Below, in pieces: positions 39,966-52,029 of a stretch of 64,000 nucleotides of DNA. Source of the DNA: Symsagittifera roscoffensis. Taxonomy: Eukaryota; Xenacoelomorpha; Acoela; Convolutidae. The position numbers and the translations under genes were made by a program. The DNA lies in assembly GCF_963678635.1 (NCBI RefSeq), contig NC_087063.1, positions 23,938,701 through 24,002,700 on the forward strand, given 5' to 3'. Each line of letters opens with the position of its first letter. The stretch's first letter is position 1. A model generated the notes under the pieces. That model was not told the DNA's origin, made no database searches, and was given only the letters and a program-made list of their open reading frames with translations.

Positions 39966-42699
39966 GCTTATTTGTAAAAAGAGGAGAACTCGCCTTCCCA
40001 TGATGAACGTAGATTCCAAGATATATCGGAGAGCAAAATGGCAAGAGAACAGAATGAAAATGACGACACGAAGAGTGCAAAGGCAAAGATATCAACCTTG
40101 AGCATCAAAATGAAGTTACCGAAGCAACGAGGATCGGCCAGAAACAAAACTAAAAGGCCCGTACATTCGTTTTTAACGTACACATCAACGACTACTCTGA
40201 TACTATTTTCTGTAAAACTTGAAGGCTATGACAAATAAGTATACGTTAGCGACTAGATATCCACTAAAACGTCCAAAAATAAAACTCCCTAAAAATAACA
40301 CTTACCATCGTGCAGTGTCAGAAGCACTGAACATGAACATTCTTTTCTTTTTCTCTAAAGCGATCGCAACTTAGGGATATTTTGATCAACTGTTCAACCG
40401 GAACCTGCCGAGTCTATGAGCTTCCAGATACTGCGCTTGTTCTCATCGACTACATTATTCGAAATAACCGACGCTCAGTACAGGGAAAATCAATGCACAG
40501 TGGAGCACTGATAGTAATCAAATAAAAAAAACTTACAAAGTGATGACTTTGTCAGATTACCGACACCGTTATTGTATAACTGGATTTAACAGAAAACAAA
40601 TACCAACTACAATTGATTTACAATACGTCCAGAAACAGCCCACAGGGTTTTCAAGTTAAAAGGTAACTGAACTCACAGAAAAGGTAACTGAAAATAAAAC
40701 ATGGATGCACCCTTACTCTCATTGTCGGGGATATCAAATTCTTCTATAAACTGGATTGTATGACAACGAAAATGGCGAAGCCATTATAGTTGGCGTACTT
40801 TTCATAGACAATTTCCAGAAAAAGTTGAAAGGGAGTGGAATCCTCCGCGATATGACCTTTACGAACAATTCTGAGCCAATAGTTGACACATGAGTTGGCA
40901 TTAAAGTGACCATCTCTTCAAATCAGGCCAATTTTACCAACTGAAGCTCAATGCCAAGATAAGGTACAAAGTTCAAAAACAACAGTGAGAATGAGTAACT
41001 AGAATAAACCCCTATTTATCCTTTACTGTTTCAGCAATCGGGGTCATCGTGGTACGCTGATGGTAAGAATGTCCACACTCATGCCTCCCAAAAATTAAAC
41101 CAAACAAAACTAACAATCAAATAAAGCATCCAACCTCATCAAGCAATAGAATGCTTTGCGGAAGGCCAAAACAACCAATACGAATGTATTGAAACTCAAT
41201 GACCATGAAAATAAGCTATCAGAACGACTAAATCAAGACCAATTATCGTATGATGAAACTTTTTTAAGCACTGGACAGCTCTCTGAAAATCAAAACTTTT
41301 TCTAAAGCATAAAGAAGTATCTGAAATGCACTTTGAGGATATTAAAGTTTTTCAACGAACCCTTCATTTGTTTTTCTCTGAAAAGAAAAACACTGGAAGA
41401 AACAAAATACCCAACGCCATCACCTGTAAAGGGCTGAGTTCGGAAAGGGGCTGTGTGGCTGTTTATAAGAGGCCGTTAACAAAGCCCTTAACAAATCTCT
41501 AGAGGTAAAATTCGCTAACGGGAAAAAGCATGCTAACGGGAAGAACTAAGAATTAACATTATTTTAGCTCGTTCAAAAACTAAGAAATTTCTTAATTGAA
41601 ACCCCTGAGACGCACGTAGGAAACGGAAAAAATTGAGGTTTCTGTAACCAAAAAAAAAATCAAAAAATGAACAATTTTACTCCAGAGAAAAAAACAGTGA
41701 AATAACCAAAGACAGCTAGCGATATTTCTGCAACAAGCTTTTCATAACTTCCTGAATATGAAAGAAGCAACCAGCTTTATTTTTTAGACAAACAAAATAA
41801 TTTAAAATCTTTATGAAATGGCTAATTTTCAGCCAAATGGAATGGCTACTTAAATGAAAAAAAGGTTAGAACAATTCCGACAAAACAAAATCCGACAAAA
41901 CAAAATCGATCGAACAACCAAGAACAACAAAAGTTCGAGCCAATTCTGTTATTTGAACTGAGAAAAAAATTTTAAATAAAATTTCTCGTGTTCATTATTT
42001 TCACGTTTTTAAGTGTCTAGGTTGATTTAAATTTTTCCTAAGATTCATTTTAGAAATGAATCACATCCACATAATACCAAAGAAAGTTCAACAAATTAAA
42101 ACCGTTCAGAAAATAAGCCGACAAAATTAAAGCCGACCTCTTCCAGCGCCGAAACTATCGACAATTTTCGGCACCGAAAAAAATAGTCTTAAGAACTCTT
42201 AACACGAACCCAAAGCCCATACCTAATATGCAACTACTACACAATACACTACACACTGATGTTATTGTAATGATTCTATGAAAAGTTCTTTAAGGGAAAA
42301 AGTCTATACCGGAGTTGGTATAAAATTAGAGTTGGTATATATCAACCACACAAAAAATACAAATCTTGAATAGAACAGTGTATAAAATGCAAATAAGCTG
42401 GAAGTTGACAAAACTATATACACGTCGCAAGACTTCTCGGCGAATTGATTAAAGTAGGAAACCAGAAAATTTGCTAAGTTCCTATTTGACCAGGCGGCTC
42501 ACTAAAAAGTCAAAAACAAATGACCAAGGGAGCGTGAAAAAATCATGTGAGAAGTGATTTAATTGAAACCCCTTCTCACATGATTTTGCAAAAAAAAGCA
42601 ACAAAAGATGCAGTCAGTTATTATTCTCCAAAAATAATATAGTTTGTATTGGCGGCTCACAAAGTGTTTAAACTTGAAAAAAAATCAGATTTACTAACA
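39966..42699. other. Long AT-rich stretch, no gene recognised
   Basis: Short frames occur (for example 40038-40238) without domains. Some parts at about 40740-41440 read like decayed coding sequence, but I cannot name a family. TCCGACAAAACAAAAT tandem words near 41876 and AAGCCGACAAAATTAAAGCC near 42112 are family-V tracts. Confidence 0.35.
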
Positions 42700-43990
42700 C
42701 AGAGGCGAAGCGGAGCTTCGCAACACTTGCGATAAAACACAAACATAACATTGCACGCTAGCGCAGAGAAGATGAGATCCAAGTAACTATTAAACACAGA
42801 GGCGAAGCAGAACTTCGCACTACTTGCGATGGAACTCTAAAGCAGAAAATCGTGCGGCGGCCAGTGTGTAGGAAATAACCTATATTAAAAAAATCATCTA
42901 AGAAAACGTAATGTTTATCTCAATTATGTTCAAATTGAGGAGCACATTCAAACAAACAATTTTGACAACTACCATTCAGAAATTTTTATCGGGCGCCACG
43001 CGATCATTGAGCCGAAAACAAAACTTAGAAAATTTTGGGCTATTTCTATATTAGCGGCACCTAAAACTTTTACTCCCTCCTGAAACACAAAAACCCTTAA
43101 ACCTATTTTTATCCTTCAAACGATCCAATATAAGGTGACTAAGTCGAGATCATATTTGCCGAGACCAATTAGGCCGAATTATCCTTTTGAGCAAAACAAA
43201 ACGTTAAAAAAAAGAAAGATAGACAGAATCAGATCGCAAATGTAAAAATTACAGGACGGAATCAAAAGGTATTTCCATTCCAGCAAAACTTGTTTCAACC
43301 GAAAAACCCAGCATGGTTTGTGAGGAAGCTGACAAAAAATAAGCAGAAAAACCGAAGCCCGATGATTAAACTTCTCCCAACAAAGCGATTTTTCAAACCA
43401 ATCTGGTCCTAGCCAGCATCGAACCCATAACCTTTGTCGTTTCACGCTCAGGCATTAACTCCAAACTAAACGGAACAAAATGGTACCTAAAACCTGATAT
43501 ACTATTGAAGCAAACTGAGCAAATAGTTCAGTGATTTTGTTAGCCAAAATATTAACCCAAAAAATTCTATTTTAATATTTATTAAGGCTTGCTATTTGCA
43601 AAATTTTCTACCAAAACTGTAAGCAAACTAAAAAGCCAACAAAATGTTTTCAAAAAAGTTTCTGAAAAAATTAACTATTTTTTTTGTTTAATTTTTTAAA
43701 ATTTTATGGAGGGCTTAAGAAGAGTAATATATACAAGTATAATATACTCATAACATACCAACGAAAATAAATAGATTTAAAACATTAGGAAAATAAGCTG
43801 ATCAGCATTGATAAAAAATAAATTGCAACAAGGCCAATTTACATATGCAGGCCATACAAATCATAATTCCGCTTAATGTATTTCACATATAGAAATAAAT
43901 TTCGTCCATTCTGTGAACAAAGTTGTTCAAAGAAAAAAATCGAGTACTGGTTGCAACACCCTGGCTTATCGCAAGGGTAAAAATTAATTT
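42700..43990 (+). repeat. Family-V repeat, long copy
   Basis: Left landmark ACAGAGGCGAAGCGGAGCTT then CGCAACACTTGCGATAAAAC (about 42698-42740, with a second copy at about 42796). Middle GGTGACTAAGTCGA (about 43133). A tRNA-like block has AGCATCGAACCCATAACC (about 43416). The right landmark has GTACTGGTTGCAACACCCTG and ATCGCAAGGGTAA (about 43943-43980). The same order recurs in three other places. Confidence 0.7.
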
Positions 43991-44663
43991 AAAAACATAG
44001 ATCTACCAAGAAAACTATCATATATTGGTTGGCACGATTTTGAGGGAAAAATGTCAGGAAACACTCATCGGCAATAGCGAAGCAACCCAAAGCATTTACC
44101 GGGCGGCAACTAAGCCTATGAATTAAGCCAAAACAAATTAGTGTCATAAAAAACTTTTAGCTATTCGCACTTTTAACTGTGACACCAAAAAAACGGCAAA
44201 GGAATTGTGTTTTAAATGATTCACTTTTTTCAAATGACATAACTAAGCAGATTTAGCATACGCCAAACCCATTAAACGTGAACCTTAGACAATATGACCT
44301 GACGGCGTGGGTCCCTAGACAAGGTGAGAGGGGCCTGCAATATATTGATGTTCCATACGAATGCAGGGTTAGTTTCATAAACAAATTCGTAAGAAAACTT
44401 TTCCAGTAAAAAATACTCTGATTACGCATGTTTTTGTTTGATACACTATTCGTGACGCAAAACAGTTCTCCAGGCAAACATAACTTATGTAATTACATTT
44501 TAATTGAAACAGATTTAAAGTAGTCTCTTGCATGATTACACGCTAGTCGTACGTTTATTAGTTCGTTACAGGCAGAGGAAAAAACTCTTTTACACAGAGG
44601 CCAACACCTCATCCAAAACACAAGCAACAAAACGGCCAAAAGTTAGTTGCATCACCCACTAAA

Positions 44664-45690
44664 CCACTGCTGCTCGGACAAGGCTGAAGTTACCAATATT
44701 TTCATAGCAAGAAGACTGCCCTCTTAAGTGTCGAAACCACTGCTGCTCGGACAAGGCTGAATTTATCATTGTTTTTATAGTACGAAGACTGCCCTCTAAA
44801 GTGTCGAAACCACTGCTGCTCGGGCAAAGTTGATTTCACCATTATTTTTATATGAGAAGTGTGCCCTCTAGTGTTGAACCCACTGCTGCTCGGACAAGGC
44901 TGATTTCAACATTACTTTTATAGTAAAAAGACTGCCCCCTAATGTGTCGGAACCACTGCTGCTCGGGCAAAGCTGATTACACCATTACTTTCATAGTAAG
45001 ACTGCCCTCTAATGTGTCGAAAACACTGCTTATCAGACAAGGCTGATTTCGGCATTACTTTCACTGTAAGAAGATTGCCCTCTACTGTGTCGGAACAACT
45101 GCTGCTCGGAAGAGGCGGACTCAAAATTACTTTCCTAGTAAGAAGACTGCCCTCTACTGTGTCGAAACCACTGCTGCTCGGAAGAGGCTGATTTCAACAT
45201 TACTTTTATAGTGAGAAGTCTGCCTTCGTGTCGGAAACACTGCTGCTCGGGCGATGCTGATTAGACCATTACTTTAAGCACGATGACTGCCCTCTAATGT
45301 GTGGAAACCACTGCTGCTCGGACGAGGCTGATTTCAACATTACTTTTATAGTGAGAAGTCTGCCCTCTAATGTGTCGAAACCACTGTTGCTTGACGGAGG
45401 GTGATTTCAACATTACTTTCATAATAAGAAGACTGATCTTTAATGTGTCGAAACCACTGCGGCTCGGAAAGGGCTGATATCACCATTACATTCTTTGTAA
45501 GAACACTGCCCTCTAATGCGCTGCCCTCTAATACTTTCATAGTAAAATACTTTCATAGTAATTCACTGGTCTCTAATACTTTCAAGGAATGTAGACTGCC
45601 CTCTAATGTGTCGAAACCACTGCTGCTCGGGCAAAGCTGATTTCACCATTAGTTTCAAAGCAAAGAATACTGCCTCTTATGTGTCTGAAA
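44664..45690. repeat. 72-bp minisatellite, about 14 copies
   Basis: CCACTGCTGCTCGGACAAGG recurs about every 72-75 bp from 44664 (44737, 44810, then to about 45617), each followed by GCTGATTTCA-type, ATTACTTTCATAGTAAGAAG and ACTGCCCTCTAATGTGTCG words. One part (about 45510-45600) is scrambled into shorter units. Non-coding. Confidence 0.93.
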
Positions 45691-45749
45691 TAGTTTTGAT
45701 TTGAAGAATGTTCAAATTTTCCAAAAACAAACATAAGCAACATACAGTT

Positions 45750-46061
45750 GTAAAAGCGTCAATGAACTTAAATAAACAGAAAAAAACACTGAGTTGTTTT
45801 TAGAAAAAATATCAACTTTCGAATTTCAAAACAAAAAGATGCGTCTAAAGCCCTTTGAATTTCAAGAACTATTGATGATCGACAATTTTTTGGCTAAAAT
45901 TGATTGAATTTGAAAAAAAACTGGATTGATAGGTAAGTTTATTTTATTTCGCTGGGAAATCGGAAAATCGAATTCCGTTTTCGAAATTTGAACTCGATCA
46001 TATTTTCAGAGACCTTTCGATTTTTGCTGTTCGACAGAGTTTGCTCCTTTTCAACAAAAGA
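45750..46061 (+). repeat. Family-W repeat copy, left part (interrupted)
   Basis: Shares CAACTTTCGAATTTC, AAGCCCTTTGAATTTCA, AACTGGATTGATAGG and TTTCGCTGGGAAATC words with copies at 50.7, 54.5 and 57.0 kb. Its continuation (CAAAGTCAAACCGCGAAAAATT, ACTACGTTCATCGACTCTTA) reappears at 46615-46740, between the arms of the inverted repeat, so the left arm interrupts it. Confidence 0.7.
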
Positions 46062-47454
46062 AACAAGACTGCTCGTATCAGGGAGAAGCCCTGAATGTTC
46101 CGACTTCCTTTTAGGGTTTATGGAGCAGTAATAACAATAAAAAATTAAATGCAATAAAACAAAAAGAATTTTTTTTCTCTAAAATTTGAAGTTTTTTATG
46201 AAAATAATCCCCCCACGCGCCATACAAAGTACAAAAGGATAGATTTTGCTCCTTGTAACAAATCAAATATGGCAAATAAGTTTCTTTCAACCAATTTAGA
46301 ACAATTTCTAAGACGGATTAACTCTCCGCTTACGCGTTAATAGCGCGAAATAGATAACGCGTTAATTGTCCCAAATTGGCTAAAATGGCAATCTTTACAC
46401 CCTCGTAACTTCACGAAAAACAATCACAGCTGAAATATCTTTTCAAATTTGAGCTCAGGACGACAATAGCTTTCGAATGATATTTTAAAATTCCGTCAAA
46501 AATAGCTAGTTAAAAAGTCGAAATGTGTCTGAAGAAAAAAAAAACCCACCCCGAGCACAAATATTCCGTTACTTTCGTATCGAAAGTCGGAACAATTATC
46601 TGAATTTAGAAAAAAATCAAAGTCAAACCGCGAAAAATTAAATTTGAGCCTGAACATATTAAAGTCTTTTCCTGAACAAAAAAAAAACATCTCGACCTGT
46701 AAAGAGTCTGAACTACGTTCATCGACTCTTAAAAATTAGAACATCTTGCAATTTTTAATCTGACACCCACGCTAAGTTTTCAGGACAAAATAACTAACTT
46801 TGTGTTTATTATTGCAATAATTAGATCATTAATCTCTGAGCCGGATTCATTCACAACTATCGGAATATGTTAATAGAAGAAATGAAAAAATAGCAGCTCT
46901 TTTTAAATTCGAGATCACTTATTGTTCCGACTTTCGATACGAAAGTAACGGAATAATTGTGCTCGGGGTGGGTTTTTTTCTTCAGACAAATTTCGACTTT
47001 TTAACTAGCTATTTTTGACGGAATTTTTTTATATCATTCGAAAACCATTGTTGTCCTGAGCTTAAATTTGAAAAGATATTTCACCTGTGATCATTTTTCG
47101 TAAAGTTATGAGGGTTTAAAGATTGCCATTTTGACCAATTTGGGACAATTAACTCGCGATATAATTCGCGCTATTAACGCAAAAGCGGAGATTTAATCCG
47201 TCTTATAAATCGTTCCAAATTGGTTGAACGAAGCTTATTTGCCATGATTGATTTGTTACAAGCAACGAAATCTATCTTTTTGTACTTTATATGGCGTGTG
47301 GGGGGATGATTTTCATTAAAAAAAATTTAATTTTAGAAAAAAAAATGTTCATTTTATTTTATTTCACTTCATTTTTTATGTTATTACTGCTGCTCCATAA
47401 ACCTTAAAAGGCAGTCGGAACATATGGCTTCGGCCTGATACGAGCAGTCTTGTT
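46062..47454. repeat. 1.4-kb inverted repeat, about 530-bp arms, 325-bp spacer
   Basis: Left arm 46062-46595 starts AACAAGACTGCTCGTATCAGG; the right arm ends CCTGATACGAGCAGTCTTGTT at 47454. Shared inner words are CCCCCACGCGCCATA, GCGCGAAATAGATAACGCG-type, CACCCCGAGCACAA and TTTCGTATCGAAAGTCGGAA. Each arm also has TGTTCCGACTT-type inverted ends of its own, so it may be two inverted copies of one roughly 500-bp element and not a single foldback. The spacer is family-W sequence. Confidence 0.9.
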
Positions 47455-48359
47455 ATATATGCCATCTCAAAAATAATGTTAACTACAAAATGATAGCAAT
47501 GTTTGAGAATAATTTTGGAGCCCAATTAATTCACTATCTACGCAATGTTATAAGAGAGATAATAGCCCGCAAAAACTATCCCAAGAAAAATTTAACAATA
47601 ATTATCATGCCGATCAAATGACCGCAAAACTAAGAGAAATGTTCTCAATAAAATGTTTCGGTCTCGCACAAATGAACGCAAACTAAATTTAAGTATCGAA
47701 AATTTTCGAAGAAAAAACATCACGCAAGCGCAGCTAAGCCAAACCGCTTCAACTAGCCCTGGTCTTCTATGATTACCTGGTCAACTCAGAAAAAGTTGGG
47801 AAAAACTTTCAAAAAAGAGTTTAATTATCAGCTTTTAAATATCAGTTTGATGTAGTAAAATATATGTAAAATTATTCTTCACTAGATGATAGAATGACGT
47901 CAATGTAAAAGTATCAAATACATCATTAATTTATCTAAACCAAACTCAAAAATGAGTCACTAAGTCAAATAGGAGTGGAAGATAGAAAAGGTCAATCGAT
48001 CAAATCAAAACTAAAGCGCCTCTAAAACGAGATTTTTTCTTCAACATATTCTCGATGATTTAATTGTTCTCAGCTATTTATTAATATAGTGGGCACAGCA
48101 AATTCAATCTACGAAAAGGTAATGCAATAAAAACAGCGAACTCTTTAGTGGAAACGCCAAAATTCAGAAATCTTCAAAAAAAAGTCGAGAAAAAACAAGA
48201 CTTACTAAAATCAAAACGAAATTTTATCTGGTATTAATGTGATCTTTAAGCCATTTGATGGCTTATTTGGCTAGATTCATTGTTATATTTTGCTGGCGCT
48301 CATTTTTGCGGCAAGATTTCAATCAGACTAATTTACCGTGCCCCTACTAACTCAATCAA
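47455..48359. other. 3' flank of the PLEKHH gene, no feature seen
   Basis: AT-rich. No gene or repeat recognised downstream of the PLEKHH stop codon. Confidence 0.4.
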
Positions 48360-49164
48360 TCAACATCGCAGTACCATCAGCGAGTCATGTTTCCCAATAT
48401 TGCCATTTGAGTCATTCGCCGAATTCGCGTTGTTTCCCGCCCCACTAGAAGACAAGTCGGAAGACCTCGTATATTCAATCACGTGTCGTCTTAGCCAATT
48501 CAGTTCGTTCACGTATTCCGCTATAGAACTGCTAGCTTCAAAAACTTGCGCGTAAGTTCCCAGCAGCTCAAACCTTCGTGTGTTGCCTTCAGAATTGAAC
48601 GACAAATAAAGTTTGTTTTTACGACTTCCAAATGACAGAAGTGCTGAAATTGAGAAGAAAAATATCACTTCAAAAGAGACAATCTTCAGCAGGGCAATTC
48701 CAGATTCCCCGACTGATAAAATAGCCAAATCCTTTTCCTTGGATCGGGTCAGCGGTATGAATTTACAGTCATGGAACTTCCAAGATCTGACAGCGGTTAG
48801 GTAAGTTCGAATACAGTCATGTGCCTGGGCTCTCGCATTCGTAACTTCGCTCCAATAATTCTGAATGGTAACACTTAATAAATTAAGTGCCGGACTGTCC
48901 AATGACTGCAGGTAGGCTCTGGGATAATACTGCCTGATGATTTCAGAAATCTTAATGCCCAGAGTGTGTTTGCTCACGTGAACATTGAACTCGCCCAGTT
49001 CTATGAAGGTCATCAGTCCGGTCAAGTAGTTCGCGAGGTCTCGACTGACAGGGACTAGACTGTTGGACACTTGGCTGGCGTAGTTGTACACTGAGAATAT
49101 TCTCTCCCTATCCGTTTCCCCTTGCTGTAGCAGTCTCCACGAAAACCGGTTTTTCAAATGGAAT
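48360..49164 (-). CDS. PLEKHH: PLEKHH/MAX-1-type protein, last coding exon (FERM F2-F3)
   Basis: 805-nt minus-strand exon. Acceptor GTGCTTAG at 49165, stop TGA at 48360-48362. It opens RFHLKNRFSWRLLQQG and carries the helical FERM F2 lobe (LANYLTGLMTFIELGEFNVH). Then AHDCIRTYLTAVRSWKFHDC and a PTB-like F3 lobe ending FEASSSIAEYVNELNWLRRH. AHDC-x-R-x-YLT-x-x-R-x-W is a hallmark of PLEKHH, MyTH4-FERM myosins and kin. A Ser/Asn-rich tail of about 35 residues closes the protein. These cytoplasmic scaffolds link membrane lipids and receptors to the cytoskeleton; MAX-1 acts in axon guidance (family knowledge). Confidence 0.9.
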
Positions 49165-49204
49165 CTAAGCACAAAGACAGTTGGAACGTAAAAAAAATGA
49201 ACAA

Positions 49205-49556
49205 ACCGCTAAATTTTAGCATAGGGGTAAGCCGCTCACTTTGAAATAGTCAGATCGTGTATTCGATCCCATGCCATGGAAATGATAGTGTGTGAGGACG
49301 AGCTCTCACTTGATCTCTAGCTTCAGGTCTTTCACAGCCTGACCAAACTTGGCTACAATAGTGGTACCACGTGAAATTTCTAGACGCAAAAAAACGGCCT
49401 TGAGTCTCAAAAAATCTTCGCTCAACAAAATAACACAGTCTGGAATATGGGGAGATAATACAAATGGACTATCCGCGACAGGACTGTTAAGTCCTAGTGA
49501 TAGATCCTCTCAGCGATTCGCAGGAAGTACATTAAATTATTATTATTATAAAAATT
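49205..49556 (+). repeat. tRNA-derived SINE with (ATT)n tail
   Basis: The head has an A-box-like TTAGCATAGGGGTAAGC and, about 35 bases on, a B-box-like GTATTCGATCCC. A unique body follows, then a TTATTATTATTAT tail at 49540-49552. It is inserted antisense in the PLEKHH intron, about 40 bp from the last exon's acceptor. Confidence 0.8.
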
Positions 49557-50739
49557 GAATTTGAGCTTGATCAAATTTAAGAATTGAGGTTTTGTTCGAT
49601 TTAAATCAAAGTTGGGAAAATACCACATTTCTTAGTTAGTGGCGTGTTTTTCCCGCCAATTATATGCCAACTTTTACCCACCAGTTTGGTAAAACTGGTG
49701 TTTTGTATGACGGTTCTAAGCCAAAACTGAAAGTTGATCAACAGTTTCCATAATACCCTTCATTTCAATAAATTTCCTGCCTCTGTTTTTGATTTTTCCA
49801 AGATACTTCGCAGTTTTCGAGCAAATCGGAATTAAAGTAAAAAAATGCGATTTAAATTTTAAAAATCTGATTCATTTGATTTTTAAATTTAAATCGATTT
49901 TGATGCAACCCTGGCATTTGACAAAATGAAGTGTTCAGAACAAAAGTTCACCAGAATTAATTTCACCAGAATTAAATTTCACCAGAATTAATTTGGTGCA
50001 ATTGGTTTTGCAGAACTTGGGCCCAAAATTTAACTCCCAAAATCGGTCAATTTAGATCTTTTTTAGTCGACAGTAACGCCAAAACTACAGGTTCGAATGC
50101 TGACCAAACTATATCAAAGTGAGCCTAACTAAGTTAAGCGAGAGTATTGTCTGCAAACATTTTCGCAAAAGTTTGGTATTTAGGAAATTTGATTATCAAA
50201 ATAACAAAGATTTAATAATACAAAAAAGAGAAGATTAAACCCTTCTGACATTTCTTTGGGCTACATAAGAGCCCTACTTTGACGTATTATTGTCAGCAGT
50301 TGATTCCGTAGTTATAGAGCATCTTTTGATAGACCCAAATCCAAAATTGTTATCCGTTTTTGGGGTTGAAATTTGGTCCCGATTTGCAAACTAAATTGCA
50401 CAATATTAACTCTGCAAAAATTCTAAATATAATTCGTCTCCATTTGTCCAAAATCAGCCAGATTTGGGAAGAACGTAATTTAAATTTCAAGATTTATTCG
50501 TTTTGTCAAGTTAACTTAAATCAGCCCTGTGTTTATAAAATTTGATCAGAAAATTATATTTCGTACTGTATAATAGCTCCGATTATTTAATAGTTGTCCA
50601 ACAAATTTCTTTTAAGAGTAAATTCGACCGTTAACTTCGGTACAGAAACAAGTTGCCATTATTACTAGGTTTGAGTCCTAGAGTAGCGGCTTGAAATAAG
50701 TATTAATGAGTTAACAGTCTAAAAGAGAAATTATAGCCA

Positions 50740-51190
50740 ACTGACAATTGGGAAAGAGTAATGAACGCAAGGAAACTGACAAAAAACTGACTTGTTTCTT
50801 TCAAAAACCTTCAACTTTTGAATTTCGAGAAAAGATGGCCTTAAAGCTCTTTGAATCTGTAAAACAATTTATGATGGACACTTTTTTGTTGAAATTAACC
50901 CAATTTGAGAAAACTGGATCAATAGGCAAAGCTTTTATTTCGCTGGGAAATCTGATAATTAACTTCCATTTTCGAGATTAGCATTCGATCACGTTTTTCG
51001 TGACTTTTACACTTTTGCTGGAGAAATTAACAAGAGAAATGCACTGAATTTGAAAAGAAATCTCGAAGCGCGAAAAATCAAAAAATGAGCGTGAACAAAT
51101 ATTAAGACTTTCCTGAAAAAAAAATCAGCGAGACCTAAATAAGAGTACTCACTACGTTCATTACTCTTAAAAATTGAAACCGGTTGTTCT
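50740..51190 (+). repeat. Family-W repeat copy
   Basis: Shares CAACTTTTGAATTTCGAG, TTGAGAAAACTGGATCAATAG, TTTCGCTGGGAAATC, ATCACGTTTTTCGTGACTTT and AAGAGTACTCACTACGTTCA then TTACTCTTAAAAA with the copy at 57.0-57.4 kb. Non-coding; class unknown. Confidence 0.75.
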
Positions 51191-52029
51191 TGACACTCGC
51201 ACATCTTTTGGAAAAACCTTAACCATCGCTCTAGTGATAATTTCACATATATATCAAAACACTCTCTGTACGACGTGTCACTGTGATACCTGGTGGAAAC
51301 GCAGTCTTTCAATCAAAACCAAGTCATTGCTCTAAAAGATCTTCCTTCGCATTCTATTTTAATGTTGTTTTATTGCCCAACACATAATAGCCCTATTTTC
51401 AAGTACTTTTGTCAGCAATTGACGCGGTAGCTATAGCGTAATTGATGTTTGATCAAAAACCATAATTATTGTCACTTTATAGGAGGTGGAATCCATGCCT
51501 AAATTTTTCAAGCCTCACACTTGGCTGTAACCAGTAATTTGCGGGCAGGGGAGGGGACACGATTGCCTCTACAATGTCAATTCTGGCTGGCGAATACTTT
51601 TTGCAAAGGGTCCATCCTTTATTAATATTTTACATTCAATTTTAGTTGACAAATCCTAGACCTTTTCTAATTTCGCATTTGGCGCTACCATACAAAAAAT
51701 TTGAGGGCGAGTAAATTTTCTTGTCAAACTTCACAATAAGTGCCCAAAAGCGGTACCGAAATTCTTTGAAAAAATAGGGTCTTTATAGTGTTTTCAGAGA
51801 GCTCAGAAAGTAAGATTGGCGAAACATTCTGAAAATTTTGCAAACAAACGGCCCCACCACTTGCGCATGCTACTGACTTACAGCTTAGCATCTGAAACAA
51901 GGGATATGATCTACGTACAAAGCTGACAGACCTTGCTAACAATTCTCTCCAAGAAGGGAAACTAGCACGTAACGCACCTCCGGTGCTTCGAACTTCTAAC
52001 AACTAAAAACAACATATATTGAAAATAAG

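Noticed and set aside
42170-42400. Possible LTR-retrotransposon end
   Set aside because: No paired long terminal repeat, primer site or pol-like frame was found in the surroundings.
44664-45690. Regular short repeats as a possible CRISPR array
   Set aside because: Whole 72-bp units repeat, without unique spacers, in eukaryotic DNA. It is a minisatellite.
46330-46375. GCGCGAAATAGATAACGCG as a relative of the Polinton left-end repeat GCGCGCGTTATCTAATTGGG
   Set aside because: Only short words are shared, and it belongs to the arm of the 46-47-kb inverted repeat.
48280-48804. Plus-strand frames opposite the PLEKHH FERM exon
   Set aside because: Antisense shadows of a well-supported minus-strand exon.
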